NCBI RefSeq assembly: GCF_900148835.1
Contig: NZ_FRYK01000004.1
Span: forward strand, 124,001-188,000
DNA length: 64,000 bases
Reading direction: 5' to 3'
Source of the DNA: Flavobacterium cucumis
Lineage (GTDB): Bacteria > Bacteroidota > Bacteroidia > Flavobacteriales > Flavobacteriaceae
The notes below the pieces were generated by a model. The model did no database searches, was not told the origin of the DNA, and saw nothing but the letters and a program-made list of their open reading frames with translations. Positions 44,030 to 52,844 of this stretch are shown here, piece by piece. The position numbers and the translations under genes were made by a program. How positions within the stretch are numbered: position 1 is the first letter of the stretch; each line of letters starts with the position of its first letter.

Positions 44030-45286
44030 CTATTTTAAAGTTTGAAACTCTACACGTCTGTTTTGCGCTTTACCTTCTGAAGAAGTATTATTTGCAACCG
44101 GTTCGTTTTCACCTCTTCCTTGAAACATAAATCGTGATTTGTTCAAGCCTTTATTATCAATGAAATAATTCATTACAGCGGCAGCTCTAGATTTCGAAAG
44201 AGTCATGTTTTTAACTTCATCACCATCACTATCGGTATGTCCAATAATATTTAATCGGATAGAAGTGTCTTCTTGTAAAACTTTTGCCATTTTATCTAAA
44301 AACTCATACGATTCTTTTTTCAATTTATCAGATCCAGAATCGAACAGAATTTTTGTTGTTGAAAATCCACCTTTCAATAACATCGAACGAATGTCTTCAA
44401 CTTCTTCTGTAATTTTAACATTTGAAATTGCTACAATATGTTTTTCTTTTGGATCGGTTCCTTTTAAATAAAATTGGATATAATTTCCAAAGTTATTACT
44501 CAAAAAAGAAGGCAAATCTATAGCCTTTTCATTATTGATAAAAACTCTCAATCTATTTTTGTTGACAACTACTGTAAAATGCGTGATTGTATTAAATTTT
44601 TCTTGCATTTTAAACGGAATTTTGTTGTCAATCTTTCCGTTGTTTTTACCCCAATTTTGAATGTTTATTTGGTTACAAACAGTTGAACCTTTCCATAATG
44701 AAAATCCAAATTTACCACCATTCTTTGGTTTACTTAAAGTTGATTCATTAGAAAATACTAATCCAAAATTAGAACCTGAAAGTCCTTTGTAGTCTAAATT
44801 TTCAGTCACTAAATCAAACTCTAAAGCGTAATTTTCTGGTAATTTGGATGTTTTAGCGATATAAGTTCCATTAGGATTTAATTTGAACGCTTTTTCACCA
44901 TTTACTTTGATAATTTCTCCTCCTGAATTAGTATTCCAATTTACTGGAAAATCTCCATAATTATCCTGTTTGAAATTGTCTGTGAATAGGATTTGACCAT
45001 CTGGAAAGAAGTTACTTCCTGTCACAATTTCATTATTTGATCTTGTTGAAGTAGATTTTTCACTTGATTCTTTTTTTGATGATTTTTTCTCTTTTTGGGT
45101 AGGTTTTTCTTCAAAAACTTCATCTAAAGCTTTATCTGTTTTTTTTTCGGTTTCCTTTTCTACACGTCTTTCAACTGTGCGTTCAGCAGCTTTTTCGGCT
45201 TTCTTTTTTAATTTATCTAGTAATTGAGCTTGTGAAAAACTAATGCTTAATAAAACAACAAGAGTAAGAATTGTTTTTGTTTTCAT
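44030..45286 (-). CDS. OmpA-family outer-membrane/periplasmic protein
   Basis: 418 aa. Signal peptide ends LSISFSQAQ. A Lys/Glu-rich coiled region (about 24-80, KKAEKAAERTVERRVEKETE) is followed by a laminin-G/concanavalin-like beta domain (about 90-290; FPDGQILFTDNFKQDNYGDF and YALEFDLVTENL). The C-terminal OmpA domain (about 310-415) binds peptidoglycan: IRLNIIGHTDSDGDEVKNMT, LSKSRAAAVMNYFID and NRRVEFQTLK. It probably anchors envelope material to the wall. The lipoprotein cluster lies just upstream on the same strand, 9 bases away. Confidence 0.88.
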   Translation of the reverse strand: MKTKTILTLVVLLSISFSQAQLLDKLKKKAEKAAERTVERRVEKETEKKTDKALDEVFEEKPTQKEKKSSKKESSEKSTSTRSNNEIVTGSNFFPDGQILFTDNFKQDNYGDFPVNWNTNSGGEIIKVNGEKAFKLNPNGTYIAKTSKLPENYALEFDLVTENLDYKGLSGSNFGLVFSNESTLSKPKNGGKFGFSLWKGSTVCNQINIQNWGKNNGKIDNKIPFKMQEKFNTITHFTVVVNKNRLRVFINNEKAIDLPSFLSNNFGNYIQFYLKGTDPKEKHIVAISNVKITEEVEDIRSMLLKGGFSTTKILFDSGSDKLKKESYEFLDKMAKVLQEDTSIRLNIIGHTDSDGDEVKNMTLSKSRAAAVMNYFIDNKGLNKSRFMFQGRGENEPVANNTSSEGKAQNRRVEFQTLK

Positions 45287-45295
45287 AGTTTAATT

Positions 45296-46045
45296 TTATA
45301 GGTTTCTTTTTTGATAGGTTAAATCTATTTGTCTTCCGCCACCAACAAAGTTGTAAATTACAGAGGAGATATTTCCATTAGTATCGCGATTGTTAATAAC
45401 ATCAAAGTCTTGAACACCAAATTGAAAATGATTGATTTGTCTTTGATTGAAATAATAAAAGAGTTCGCCTCCACTAAATAAGGCTAAATCAAATTGTAAA
45501 GCAACTTGTGATTCAACATTTTTAAAGACTCCTTCTTCATTAGAATCTAGAGTTAAAACTATGTTTGAAGTAAGATAAGAAAAGGAGTATTGATATGGAT
45601 TTCCTGATTCATCAAGTTGTACACTACTTGATTCTGTTCCGTCAATTAAAGTATAGGTGTTTGACGGCGCATCATAATTAATCAAGTAGGTTTCAGTTGA
45701 TCCGTCGGTTTCATCAACAATAGAAGATAAAATTCCAGATGCGTTATACACAAATGTTCTAACATCGGGACCACCTAAAAACCCAGTATTGGAAACACTT
45801 GTAATTTTTCCGTTGGTATAAGAGTATTGTTTTGTCTTAATTTCATTATTGTCTTCTAAAATAATTTCAGAAATTCTATTGTTACTATTATAACTGATAC
45901 TAATTGATTTATTGTTAATACTATTAGTATAATCTGTTAGTTCGATGTTAGTTGGAAAGTAACCTTTTGCAGAGTTATCATCACTGCTACAAGATAAGAC
46001 TGTAGAACAGGTGAGTATAATCATTATTCGTTTTAGATTTTTCAT
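45296..46045 (-). CDS. lipoprotein of unknown function
   Basis: 249 aa from ATG 46045. Lipobox TVLSC followed by SSDDN, which resembles the surface-export signal described for Flavobacteriia lipoproteins. The mature region has repeated short strands of the type ISYNSNNRISEIILEDNN, KQYSYTNGKITSVSNTG and NASGILSSIVDETDG, like YD-repeat or RHS-type beta elements but without the full consensus. An upstream in-frame ATG at 46075 would overlap the next gene. Same strand and close spacing to the neighbouring lipoprotein and OmpA genes. Confidence 0.7.
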   Translation of the reverse strand: MKNLKRIMIILTCSTVLSCSSDDNSAKGYFPTNIELTDYTNSINNKSISISYNSNNRISEIILEDNNEIKTKQYSYTNGKITSVSNTGFLGGPDVRTFVYNASGILSSIVDETDGSTETYLINYDAPSNTYTLIDGTESSSVQLDESGNPYQYSFSYLTSNIVLTLDSNEEGVFKNVESQVALQFDLALFSGGELFYYFNQRQINHFQFGVQDFDVINNRDTNGNISSVIYNFVGGGRQIDLTYQKRNL

Positions 46046-46055
46046 AATTATTTTT

Positions 46056-46472
46056 TTATCCTTGTGTTTTATCAAATGTTATTGTGTTATGTTCACTACC
46101 GGATTCATCTCTTAGAATAAGTTGTGAATCAGAAATTTGGACAATAACTAATGAAGAATTGGTTTCAGTTCCATAAGTAATTGATAATTGACTATCACTA
46201 ACTAATTCGAAAGAACCCGAATTTACTAAAGTAATTTCGCATACGTTTTCGGCATTTAAGTTATAACTTTCTGTATAAGCATTTCCATTTTGAAAAAACT
46301 CTATAAAGGTGTTTTTTTCACAATCATTTAATGGTGATAAACTCATCGATTCAAAATACCATCTCCCAGAAGTTAACGACTCTCTTACAGAAGGATTGCT
46401 TTCATCATCATTATTACATGATAATAGCATTAATAGGCATGTTAGCGTGAAAATTGTTTTGAATGTTTTCAT
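46056..46472 (-). CDS. lipocalin-like lipoprotein
   Basis: 138 aa. Lipobox LMLLSC followed by NNDDE (surface-export-like). The body resembles small lipocalin-like domains of Bacteroidota: SGRWYFESMSLSPLNDCEKN, FIEFFQNGNAYTES, FELVSDSQLSITYG and SQLILRDESG, with a likely disulfide between the Cys of NDCEKN and that of NVCEIT. Ligand unknown. Part of a three-lipoprotein set. Confidence 0.75.
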   Translation of the reverse strand: MKTFKTIFTLTCLLMLLSCNNDDESNPSVRESLTSGRWYFESMSLSPLNDCEKNTFIEFFQNGNAYTESYNLNAENVCEITLVNSGSFELVSDSQLSITYGTETNSSLVIVQISDSQLILRDESGSEHNTITFDKTQG

Positions 46473-46475
46473 AGT

Positions 46476-46961
46476 TTAGTTAAATAAAGAGTTAATTTCA
46501 TTTCCTTGAAGAATAATTTGATGATTATTAAAATTTATATCATCATTATTTGAATTTCCGTCTAACGTGATATCTGGATCCATAACAATTCTTAAAATGA
46601 ATTCGGGTTGAAATTCAATTGTAGTATCCCAATTTCTATCATAAAAAAATGTAGTTTCTTCACCAGCATTCATGGTTGTGAAGTTTAATGCTATTTCTTC
46701 TGTTTCTGTTGTTGTTCCTAAAGGTCTTTCATAAATTGCAACATATTGTTGTTGAATAGTAGATGAAAAATTAGCGTTTCCTATGTTTTTAATTTTTCCA
46801 CTAATTCTAACTACACCTGTTGTTGCACTTGATTGTGATACCAAAGTATAAGTAAGTCCTTCGGCTTTTAAGTCTACGAATGAGGAAGTAGAGTCATCAT
46901 CGGAACATGAAAGGAATCCGAATAATATACTGCAAAGTAAAATTGATTTGATAGTTTTCAT
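46476..46961 (-). CDS. lipoprotein of unknown function
   Basis: 161 aa from ATG 46961 (an ATG three codons earlier overlaps the upstream gene). Lipobox FGFLSC followed by SDDDS, again surface-export-like. The mature part is a beta-sandwich-like domain: VVRISGKIKNIGNANF, QQYVAIYERPLG, GEETTFFYDRNWDTTI and FILRIVMDPDI, reminiscent of CARDB-type adhesion modules. It starts 5 bases after the 51-aa gene. Confidence 0.7.
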   Translation of the reverse strand: MKTIKSILLCSILFGFLSCSDDDSTSSFVDLKAEGLTYTLVSQSSATTGVVRISGKIKNIGNANFSSTIQQQYVAIYERPLGTTTETEEIALNFTTMNAGEETTFFYDRNWDTTIEFQPEFILRIVMDPDITLDGNSNNDDINFNNHQIILQGNEINSLFN

Positions 46962-46966
46962 AATTG

Positions 46967-47122
46967 TCATTTTTTAAATTTTGTTTTTTTAATGATTTTA
47001 TTTTTGTGAATGATATTGAGTTCGTATTCGCCTTTTTCTAATTGATTAATATTGAGTGAGATTTTTTGCGAGGAAGGTTTCTCCAAATAGGTTTCATAAT
47101 TAAATTTCTTTTTGGCAGGCAT
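46967..47122 (-). CDS. small basic protein (51 aa), unknown
   Basis: MPAKKKFNYETYLEKPSSQK followed by a short beta-like stretch and a Lys-rich end (KNKIIKKTKFKK). No signal peptide or membrane segment, so it differs from the exported proteins it precedes. The frame is open to an ATG at 47155, but a TAnnTTTG box at 47143-47150 lies inside that extension, which favours ATG 47122. First gene of the lipoprotein/OmpA run. Confidence 0.6.
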   Translation of the reverse strand: MPAKKKFNYETYLEKPSSQKISLNINQLEKGEYELNIIHKNKIIKKTKFKK

Positions 47123-47142
47123 TTTATTTCTTTTTGTTGAAA

Positions 47143-47150
47143 CAAATTTA
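47143..47150 (-). promoter_or_regulatory. candidate -7 box for the lipoprotein/OmpA run
   Basis: Minus-strand TAAATTTG fits TAnnTTTG, 20 bases before ATG 47122. From here the minus-strand genes continue with small gaps (4 to 10 bases, apart from the choice of starts) through the OmpA gene at 44030. Confidence 0.5.
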
Positions 47151-47213
47151 TTCATGAATAAAAGAAAGCAGTAGGAGAGATGTAACCATTATATGGAATT
47201 ATGTAACAGCAAT

Positions 47214-47236
47214 AAAAAAGCCTCTAAAATAGAGGC
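47214..47236 (-). terminator. Rho-independent terminator after the hybrid kinase gene
   Basis: Minus-strand GCCTCTA, loop TTT, TAGAGGC, then six T. It isolates the kinase gene from the lipoprotein run. Confidence 0.85.
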
Positions 47237-47264
47237 GTTGAATAGATTCTTTAAATATGAAATG

Positions 47265-50030
47265 TTACTTTTTTTGATAATCAGAAGGGGACAAATAATA
47301 CATTTCTTTAAAACATTTAGAGAAATATCCTACATCATTAAATCCAACATTGTAGGCGATTTCTGAAATATTTAGTTTATCATTTTTAAGTAAATCAGCA
47401 GCCATTTTTAAACGTTCATTTCTAATAAATTCGGTTGCAGAAACTCCAAATAATGATTTTAATTTTCGATGCAATTGCATACGACTCATGTGCATTTCTT
47501 CTGCAAAAATTTCCGCATTAAATTCTGAATTGGGAATTGCAGTTTCTAAAACCGTTTCTAATTTGGCTATGAATTTTTCATCAACGGAATTAATAACAAC
47601 TTCTGTTGGTTTCAAAATTAATTCCTGACTATAGCGTTCTTGTAGTTTTTTGCGTTCTTGAATTTGTTGGGAAACCGTTGCTTTTAAAACTTCATGATTA
47701 AAAGGTTTTGTTAAAAATACATCAGCTGTGCTTTGTAATGCTTTTAAATGGGTGTCATCTGACGATTTTGCGGTTACTAAAATAACTGGAATAAATGAGG
47801 TAAGCTCGTTAGATTTAATTTGATTACTAAATTCAAATCCATCCATTTCTGGCATGATTAAATCGGAAATAATACAATCGGGAATTTCTTTTTGTGCTAG
47901 TTTTAGCGCTTCTTTTCCGTTAGTTGCCTCTAAAATTTGGTAATTAGTTGCAAAAATATCTTTAATAACTTCTCTTATTGATGCATTGTCATCAACTACA
48001 AGTAAAATGGGCAATTCAGAATTATGATTGGTTTCAGAGATTATATCTGAAATAATTTCAGTTTTACCTTTTTCTTCAATTATAATTGCATTTGCTAAAT
48101 TTTTATTAAGCGGAAGTTCAACAGTAAAACTAATTTGTTGATTATTAAAATTGGTTTTAATAGTTCCTTCATAAAGTTCAACTAAATCTTTAACTAAGGC
48201 TAAACCAATTCCAAAACCTGAAATGGCATTATTTTTTTGATAAAAACGTTCAAATAATTTCTTGTAATCGGATTCTTTTAATTGGCTATTATAATTTCGA
48301 ACTTGGATAATTAAGTTTTGGTTTTCTTTTTTGGCTATGAAGTCAATTGGTTTTCCTTGTTCGTTGTATTTAAACGCATTATCTAAAAGATTACTAGTAA
48401 TTTTTGTGAAGATGTCTTTATCGAAATGTGTTTCAAAATCTAAGTTTTCAGTTGTAAAAGTAAATGCTTGATTTTCTTCTTTTGCTTTAAAAGAGAAAGG
48501 TTCAATTATAGATTGGAAGAAATGTTTCAAATTCCCTTTTTTCAAAATAATTTGAAGCTTTCCATTATCAATTTTTGATAATTCTAAGAGTTGGTCAACG
48601 AGTTCTAACAAGCGATTGGCATTGTTATCAATTAAGTTTAGTTGTTTGTTTTGCTCTTCGTTTGTAGTGTTACTTTGTAATTGTTGAACTGGACTTTTAA
48701 TTAAAGTAAGAGGTGTCCTAAATTCGTGTGAAATATTAGCGAAAAAGCGAGATTTAAGTTCGTTTAATTTGTTTAGTTTTTGAGCGGTTTTTATTTTGTT
48801 TCGGTAACCATAGAATAGGAATAATCCACTAATCAATAAAAGTCCAGCAATTGCAATATAGATATATTTTTGTTTTTCAGAGAGTTCGTTTTTTGTTTTT
48901 AAAAGTTCAATTTCTTGTTCTTTTTTTTCGGTTTGATATTTAGTTTCTAAATCATTAAAAAGCTGATTGTCATTTTTTTGTTCTAAACTATCTCGATAGG
49001 TAATATAATTTTCAAGAGATTCATAAGCCAAATCATTCTCATTTCGTGATTTGTAAATAGAAGATAAATAATAATATGAATTTGAAATTATACTATAATC
49101 TACATTTTTTTTATTTTTTATATTTTCCACTACAGCAGTATAATTTATAATTGCTTCATCATGGTTTTTAATTTGATATAAATAGCTAGCGTATGCCCAA
49201 TAAGCCCTTATTAAAGCATTATCATCATTAAAAGTTTTACTTTTTTCAATAAATTCCTTATAATATTTAGTTGCTAAATCATTTCTACTTATTTTTCGAT
49301 ATAAAGAAGCATAAGCCCAATAAGTATCACTGAATTCTTTAACCAATTTATTTTCATAGAAATACTTATTCGCATCATCATAAAGTTTTAAAGCAGTTTC
49401 TATATCAGGATTTTCACTTTCCACTAATGTAGAACCATAATATAATCCAGATACATGCATTTCGGTTAATGAATTTGAGGATTTTGCTAGTTCATATGAT
49501 TTTTTAAAGTAATCTTTAGCTTTTCCATATATTTTATTATTTGATGGATTATAGCCTCTAAGCATCATTAAACCTATATTTTGTAAAGCTCTAATTTGTA
49601 CATCATTTGTAAAATTATTCGATTCGCTAATTGAGTCAATATAAATATATTTTGCAATGGCTTTATCGTCTTCATATTTTGAATAATGGATATTTGCAAG
49701 AATATTATTAGCTTCAAGAAAGTTTGTAATTTCTTCTTTTGTTGAGTATTTTTTTTTAATTATTCCCTCAATCAAAGAAATCGATTGTTCAAACATTTTT
49801 AATTTAAAATATACCTTAGCTTTATAAATTATAGCTTTATCTTGAACAGAAGATTTATTTTTTTGTTTAGCAAATGAAAATAGTTTGTTAGCTGAAATAA
49901 GAGCTAAATCATATTTCATTTCATTAAATGAAGATTCAAATTGATTTGAATATGCTTTAATAGAATCGGTTTGATTTTGACCAATTCCTAAAATTGAATT
50001 AAAAACTAAAATAAATAAAAAACGTTTCAT
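47265..50030 (-). CDS. hybrid sensor kinase/response regulator with AraC-type DNA-binding domain
   Basis: One-protein two-component system, 921 aa. Signal peptide (ILVFNSILGIG), periplasmic TPR-type helices (about 25-370), one TM segment (about 390-412, YIYIAIAGLLLISGLFLFYG). HisKA follows with phospho-His in FFANISHEFRTPLTLIKSPV, HATPase (NLLDNAFKYNEQGKP, GFGIGLALVKDL), receiver (about 675-790, VVDDNASIREV and ISDLIMPEMDGFEF), and AraC helix-turn-helix (about 825-918, ISEIAYNVGFNDVGYFSKCF). The TPR sensor differs from the beta-propeller sensors of polysaccharide HTCS proteins. An inverted repeat lies 18-63 bases before its ATG. Confidence 0.93.
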   Translation of the reverse strand: MKRFLFILVFNSILGIGQNQTDSIKAYSNQFESSFNEMKYDLALISANKLFSFAKQKNKSSVQDKAIIYKAKVYFKLKMFEQSISLIEGIIKKKYSTKEEITNFLEANNILANIHYSKYEDDKAIAKYIYIDSISESNNFTNDVQIRALQNIGLMMLRGYNPSNNKIYGKAKDYFKKSYELAKSSNSLTEMHVSGLYYGSTLVESENPDIETALKLYDDANKYFYENKLVKEFSDTYWAYASLYRKISRNDLATKYYKEFIEKSKTFNDDNALIRAYWAYASYLYQIKNHDEAIINYTAVVENIKNKKNVDYSIISNSYYYLSSIYKSRNENDLAYESLENYITYRDSLEQKNDNQLFNDLETKYQTEKKEQEIELLKTKNELSEKQKYIYIAIAGLLLISGLFLFYGYRNKIKTAQKLNKLNELKSRFFANISHEFRTPLTLIKSPVQQLQSNTTNEEQNKQLNLIDNNANRLLELVDQLLELSKIDNGKLQIILKKGNLKHFFQSIIEPFSFKAKEENQAFTFTTENLDFETHFDKDIFTKITSNLLDNAFKYNEQGKPIDFIAKKENQNLIIQVRNYNSQLKESDYKKLFERFYQKNNAISGFGIGLALVKDLVELYEGTIKTNFNNQQISFTVELPLNKNLANAIIIEEKGKTEIISDIISETNHNSELPILLVVDDNASIREVIKDIFATNYQILEATNGKEALKLAQKEIPDCIISDLIMPEMDGFEFSNQIKSNELTSFIPVILVTAKSSDDTHLKALQSTADVFLTKPFNHEVLKATVSQQIQERKKLQERYSQELILKPTEVVINSVDEKFIAKLETVLETAIPNSEFNAEIFAEEMHMSRMQLHRKLKSLFGVSATEFIRNERLKMAADLLKNDKLNISEIAYNVGFNDVGYFSKCFKEMYYLSPSDYQKK

Positions 50031-50047
50031 TTTTAAATATTGTTCAA

Positions 50048-50114
50048 TTACAATACTACAATAAAATTATCACAACTATCAATAGTATTGTAACAATATA
50101 AAGTTACAATATTT
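50048..50114. promoter_or_regulatory. inverted repeat and third half-site upstream of the hybrid kinase
   Basis: TTACAATACTA (50048-50058) and TAGTATTGTAA (50083-50093) are perfect 11-bp inverted copies 24 bases apart. TTACAATATTT (50104-50114) is a related third half-site. All lie within the 94-base gap between the kinase ATG and the upstream DMP19 gene. Arrays of half-sites like this fit an AraC-type dimer, so autoregulation is a reasonable guess. Confidence 0.55.
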
Positions 50115-50124
50115 AATTTAGCGA

Positions 50125-50598
50125 TTAATAATTAAATTCATTTTTATTGTTTTTGATATACCTAACAATTAAAGCGACAACATCTTCTTCTTGTTCGTCA
50201 TTAAAGAAAATTTCGTCTAAATCTTCCCAACCTGAAAAAACGCTATCATCTAGTTTTTCCATTGCCAATTCGCGAGTTTCTAAATCCTCAGAAAAGTTGT
50301 TGATACCAAATAATCCAATAGCTTTTGCAATGATATTAGCCGTTTTTGTTGCGCCAATTTTCTTGTATGCTTCTACAATTTCTCTAGCATAATCGCCAGT
50401 TTCATTTTCGAAGAAGAATTGGAATCCACCTTCGTTCATAGCGCCTTCAAAGATATCGATTAGTACAAATGTTTTTTCGCCTTCTGATAAATCCGTAAAG
50501 CCGTCTGTTTCTTCTTTTTTATTCCAAATAATGGTGCCAACCGCTTCGATGATTTCGATTTCGTCTGCTAGGTTTACAATTTCGTTGATTTTACTCAT
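50125..50598 (-). CDS. DMP19-family (DUF4375) protein
   Basis: 157 aa, acidic. Family core LIDIFEGAMNEGGFQFFFEN, REIVEAYKKIGATKTANII and AKAIGLFGINNFSEDLETR. The Neisseria DMP19 is a DNA mimic protein that binds a repressor, and this protein shares its strongly acidic surface composition. Whether it mimics DNA here is unknown. It precedes the hybrid kinase on the same strand. Confidence 0.85.
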   Translation of the reverse strand: MSKINEIVNLADEIEIIEAVGTIIWNKKEETDGFTDLSEGEKTFVLIDIFEGAMNEGGFQFFFENETGDYAREIVEAYKKIGATKTANIIAKAIGLFGINNFSEDLETRELAMEKLDDSVFSGWEDLDEIFFNDEQEEDVVALIVRYIKNNKNEFNY

Positions 50599-50620
50599 TT
50601 TTTTATGTATTAATTGTTGT

Positions 50621-50663
50621 CGTCCTGAACTTGATTATCTTCGTTGAATCTTCGATTTCAGGA
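50621..50663. repeat. imperfect inverted repeat of dispersed-element type
   Basis: TCCTGAACTTGA ... GATTTCAGGA resembles the TCCTGAAC...TTCAGGA element I recall as dispersed in Bacteroidota and other genomes. It lies in the 76-base gap between uvrB and the DMP19 gene. Confidence 0.4.
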
Positions 50664-50674
50664 TTTATAAATCT

Positions 50675-52666
50675 TTATTTTAGTTTCTCTTGTAAAATTT
50701 GAATTTCATCTCTGAATTTCGCTGCTTGCATGAAATCTAATTCTTTTGCTGCTTTTTCCATCATTTTTCTCAAGTCGCGAATTTTCTTTTCAATTTCGGG
50801 TTTTGATAAGTACAAACTTTCGGGCTCGGCTGCTTTTAAGGCTTCTTTTTCAAAATAACCTGTTGAAACAGAATTACCACTCAAAGCGCTACCTAAACTT
50901 TTATTTAACGCTTTTGGCTGTAGATTGTTTTCGGTGTTATATCGAGTTTGTTTCGCTCTTCTGTAATTGGTTTCGTCAATTGTTTTTTGCATAGAAGCCG
51001 TAATTTTATCGGCATACATGATGGCTTTTCCATTCACGTTTCGAGCGGCACGCCCTACTGTTTGTGTCAACGAACGGTGGCTTCTCAAGAATCCTTCTTT
51101 ATCCGCATCTAAAATTGCTACTAACGAAACTTCAGGTAAATCTAAACCTTCACGGAGTAAGTTGACACCAATTAGCACATCAAAAATACCTTTTCGCAAA
51201 TCTTGCATAATTTCCACACGTTCTAAGGTATCTACATCGGAATGAATATAACGACAACGAATAGCAACTTTTGTTAAATATTTCGCTAATTCTTCCGCCA
51301 TACGTTTGGTTAAAGTAGTAACCAAAACACGCTCGTCAGCCTCGCATCGCAACTGAATTTCTTCGATTAAATCATCAATTTGATTGGCACTTGGTCGCAC
51401 CTCAATAATTGGATCTAACAAACCCGTCGGTCGAATTACTTGTTCTACATAGACCCCTTCCGATTTTTGCAATTCATAATCAGCTGGTGTGGCGGAAACA
51501 TAAACTACTTGATTTTGTAAAGCTTCAAATTCTTCAAATTTTAACGGACGATTGTCCATCGCAGCAGGTAATCTAAAACCATATTCTACTAAGTTTTCTT
51601 TACGACTTCTATCGCCACCATACATCGCATGTACTTGAGAAATCGTAACGTGACTTTCGTCTACTACCATCAAATAATCATCAGGGAAATAATCTAACAA
51701 ACAGAAAGGTCTGGTTCCGGGTTCGCGACCATCCAAATAACGCGAATAATTTTCAATTCCGGAGCAATACCCTAATTCCCGAATCATTTCTAAATCGAAA
51801 TTGGTGCGCTCTTCTAATCGTTTGGCTTCTAAATGTTTGCCAATCTCTTTAAAATAATCGACTTGTTTGACCAAATCTTGCTGTATCGCCCATATTGCAT
51901 TTTGTAACACATCAGGTGAGGTTACAAACATATTCGCCGGGTAAATCGTTAGCTTTTCATAACGCTCTAAAACTTGAGCCGTTCGCGCATCAAACGCCTC
52001 AATTTCTTCAATTTCGTCTCCGAAGAAATGTATTCGGAAGGGTTCATCGCCATAACTTGGAAAAATTTCCACGATATCTCCTTTAATTCTAAAGTTACCA
52101 GGTGCAAATTCGGCTTCGGTTCTCGAATACAAACTTTGCACCAATTGATGCAACAATTTGGTACGGGAAATTTGCTGATTTACTTCCAAATTGATGACGT
52201 TCTTTTGAAACTCAACAGGATTTCCAATTCCGTATAAACAGGAAACCGAAGAAATCACAATAATATCTCTCCGACCCGAAAGTAGGGCAGAAGTAGTACT
52301 CAGCCGCAGTTTTTCTAGCTCTTCATTTATCGATAAATCTTTTTCTATATAGGTTCCCGTAACAGGAATAAAAGCTTCGGGTTGGTAATAATCGTAATAA
52401 GAAACAAAATATTGGACCGAATTATTCGGAAAGAATTGCTTGAACTCGGAATACAATTGAGCCGCAAGTGTTTTATTATGTGCTAAAACTAGAGTCGGTT
52501 TTTGTACTTCTTGTACCACATTGGCTACAGTAAATGTTTTTCCAGACCCCGTAACACCTAATAAAGTTTGATATTTCTCCCCATTGATAATCCCTTTTGA
52601 AAGTTTTTCAATAGCTTGTGGTTGGTCACCAGTAGGTTTATAATCGGAAACGACTTGGAATTTCAT
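50675..52666 (-). CDS. uvrB: UvrABC system protein B
   Basis: Damage-verifying helicase-like subunit, 663 aa. Walker A GVTGSGKT (37-44), the beta-hairpin sequence FVSYYDYYQPEAFIPVTGTY that clamps DNA, Walker B region MVVDESHVTI, helicase motif VI QTVGRAARN, and the C-terminal UVR domain (about 625-660, KKIRDLRKMMEKAAKELDFM) that contacts UvrC. Full length. Its partner uvrA is near the left edge of the window. Confidence 0.97.
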   Translation of the reverse strand: MKFQVVSDYKPTGDQPQAIEKLSKGIINGEKYQTLLGVTGSGKTFTVANVVQEVQKPTLVLAHNKTLAAQLYSEFKQFFPNNSVQYFVSYYDYYQPEAFIPVTGTYIEKDLSINEELEKLRLSTTSALLSGRRDIIVISSVSCLYGIGNPVEFQKNVINLEVNQQISRTKLLHQLVQSLYSRTEAEFAPGNFRIKGDIVEIFPSYGDEPFRIHFFGDEIEEIEAFDARTAQVLERYEKLTIYPANMFVTSPDVLQNAIWAIQQDLVKQVDYFKEIGKHLEAKRLEERTNFDLEMIRELGYCSGIENYSRYLDGREPGTRPFCLLDYFPDDYLMVVDESHVTISQVHAMYGGDRSRKENLVEYGFRLPAAMDNRPLKFEEFEALQNQVVYVSATPADYELQKSEGVYVEQVIRPTGLLDPIIEVRPSANQIDDLIEEIQLRCEADERVLVTTLTKRMAEELAKYLTKVAIRCRYIHSDVDTLERVEIMQDLRKGIFDVLIGVNLLREGLDLPEVSLVAILDADKEGFLRSHRSLTQTVGRAARNVNGKAIMYADKITASMQKTIDETNYRRAKQTRYNTENNLQPKALNKSLGSALSGNSVSTGYFEKEALKAAEPESLYLSKPEIEKKIRDLRKMMEKAAKELDFMQAAKFRDEIQILQEKLK

Positions 52667-52695
52667 TTGATGTACTTAGTGTAAAGTGTAAGTTG

Positions 52696-52703
52696 CAAAG
52701 TTA
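52696..52703 (-). promoter_or_regulatory. candidate -7 box of the uvrB promoter
   Basis: Minus-strand TAACTTTG fits TAnnTTTG, 29 bases before the ATG. A TTTG lies 16 bases further upstream, one base short of the usual spacing range. Confidence 0.5.
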
Positions 52704-52844
52704 GTTAAAGTGTTAAAAACAAAAGGTAAAGACTTGAAAAAATAGTTCTTATTTACTTTTTTCGGTTTAATACTGACATTAGTAACCGCTAAAAAAGTAA
52801 TTCCTTTTAACCACTTCTTCTATCACTATTTTTTTATATGTTAA

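Noticed and set aside
47265..50030. Hybrid kinase as a classical polysaccharide-sensing HTCS
   Set aside because: The sensor part is TPR-like helices, without the beta-propeller repeats of that group.
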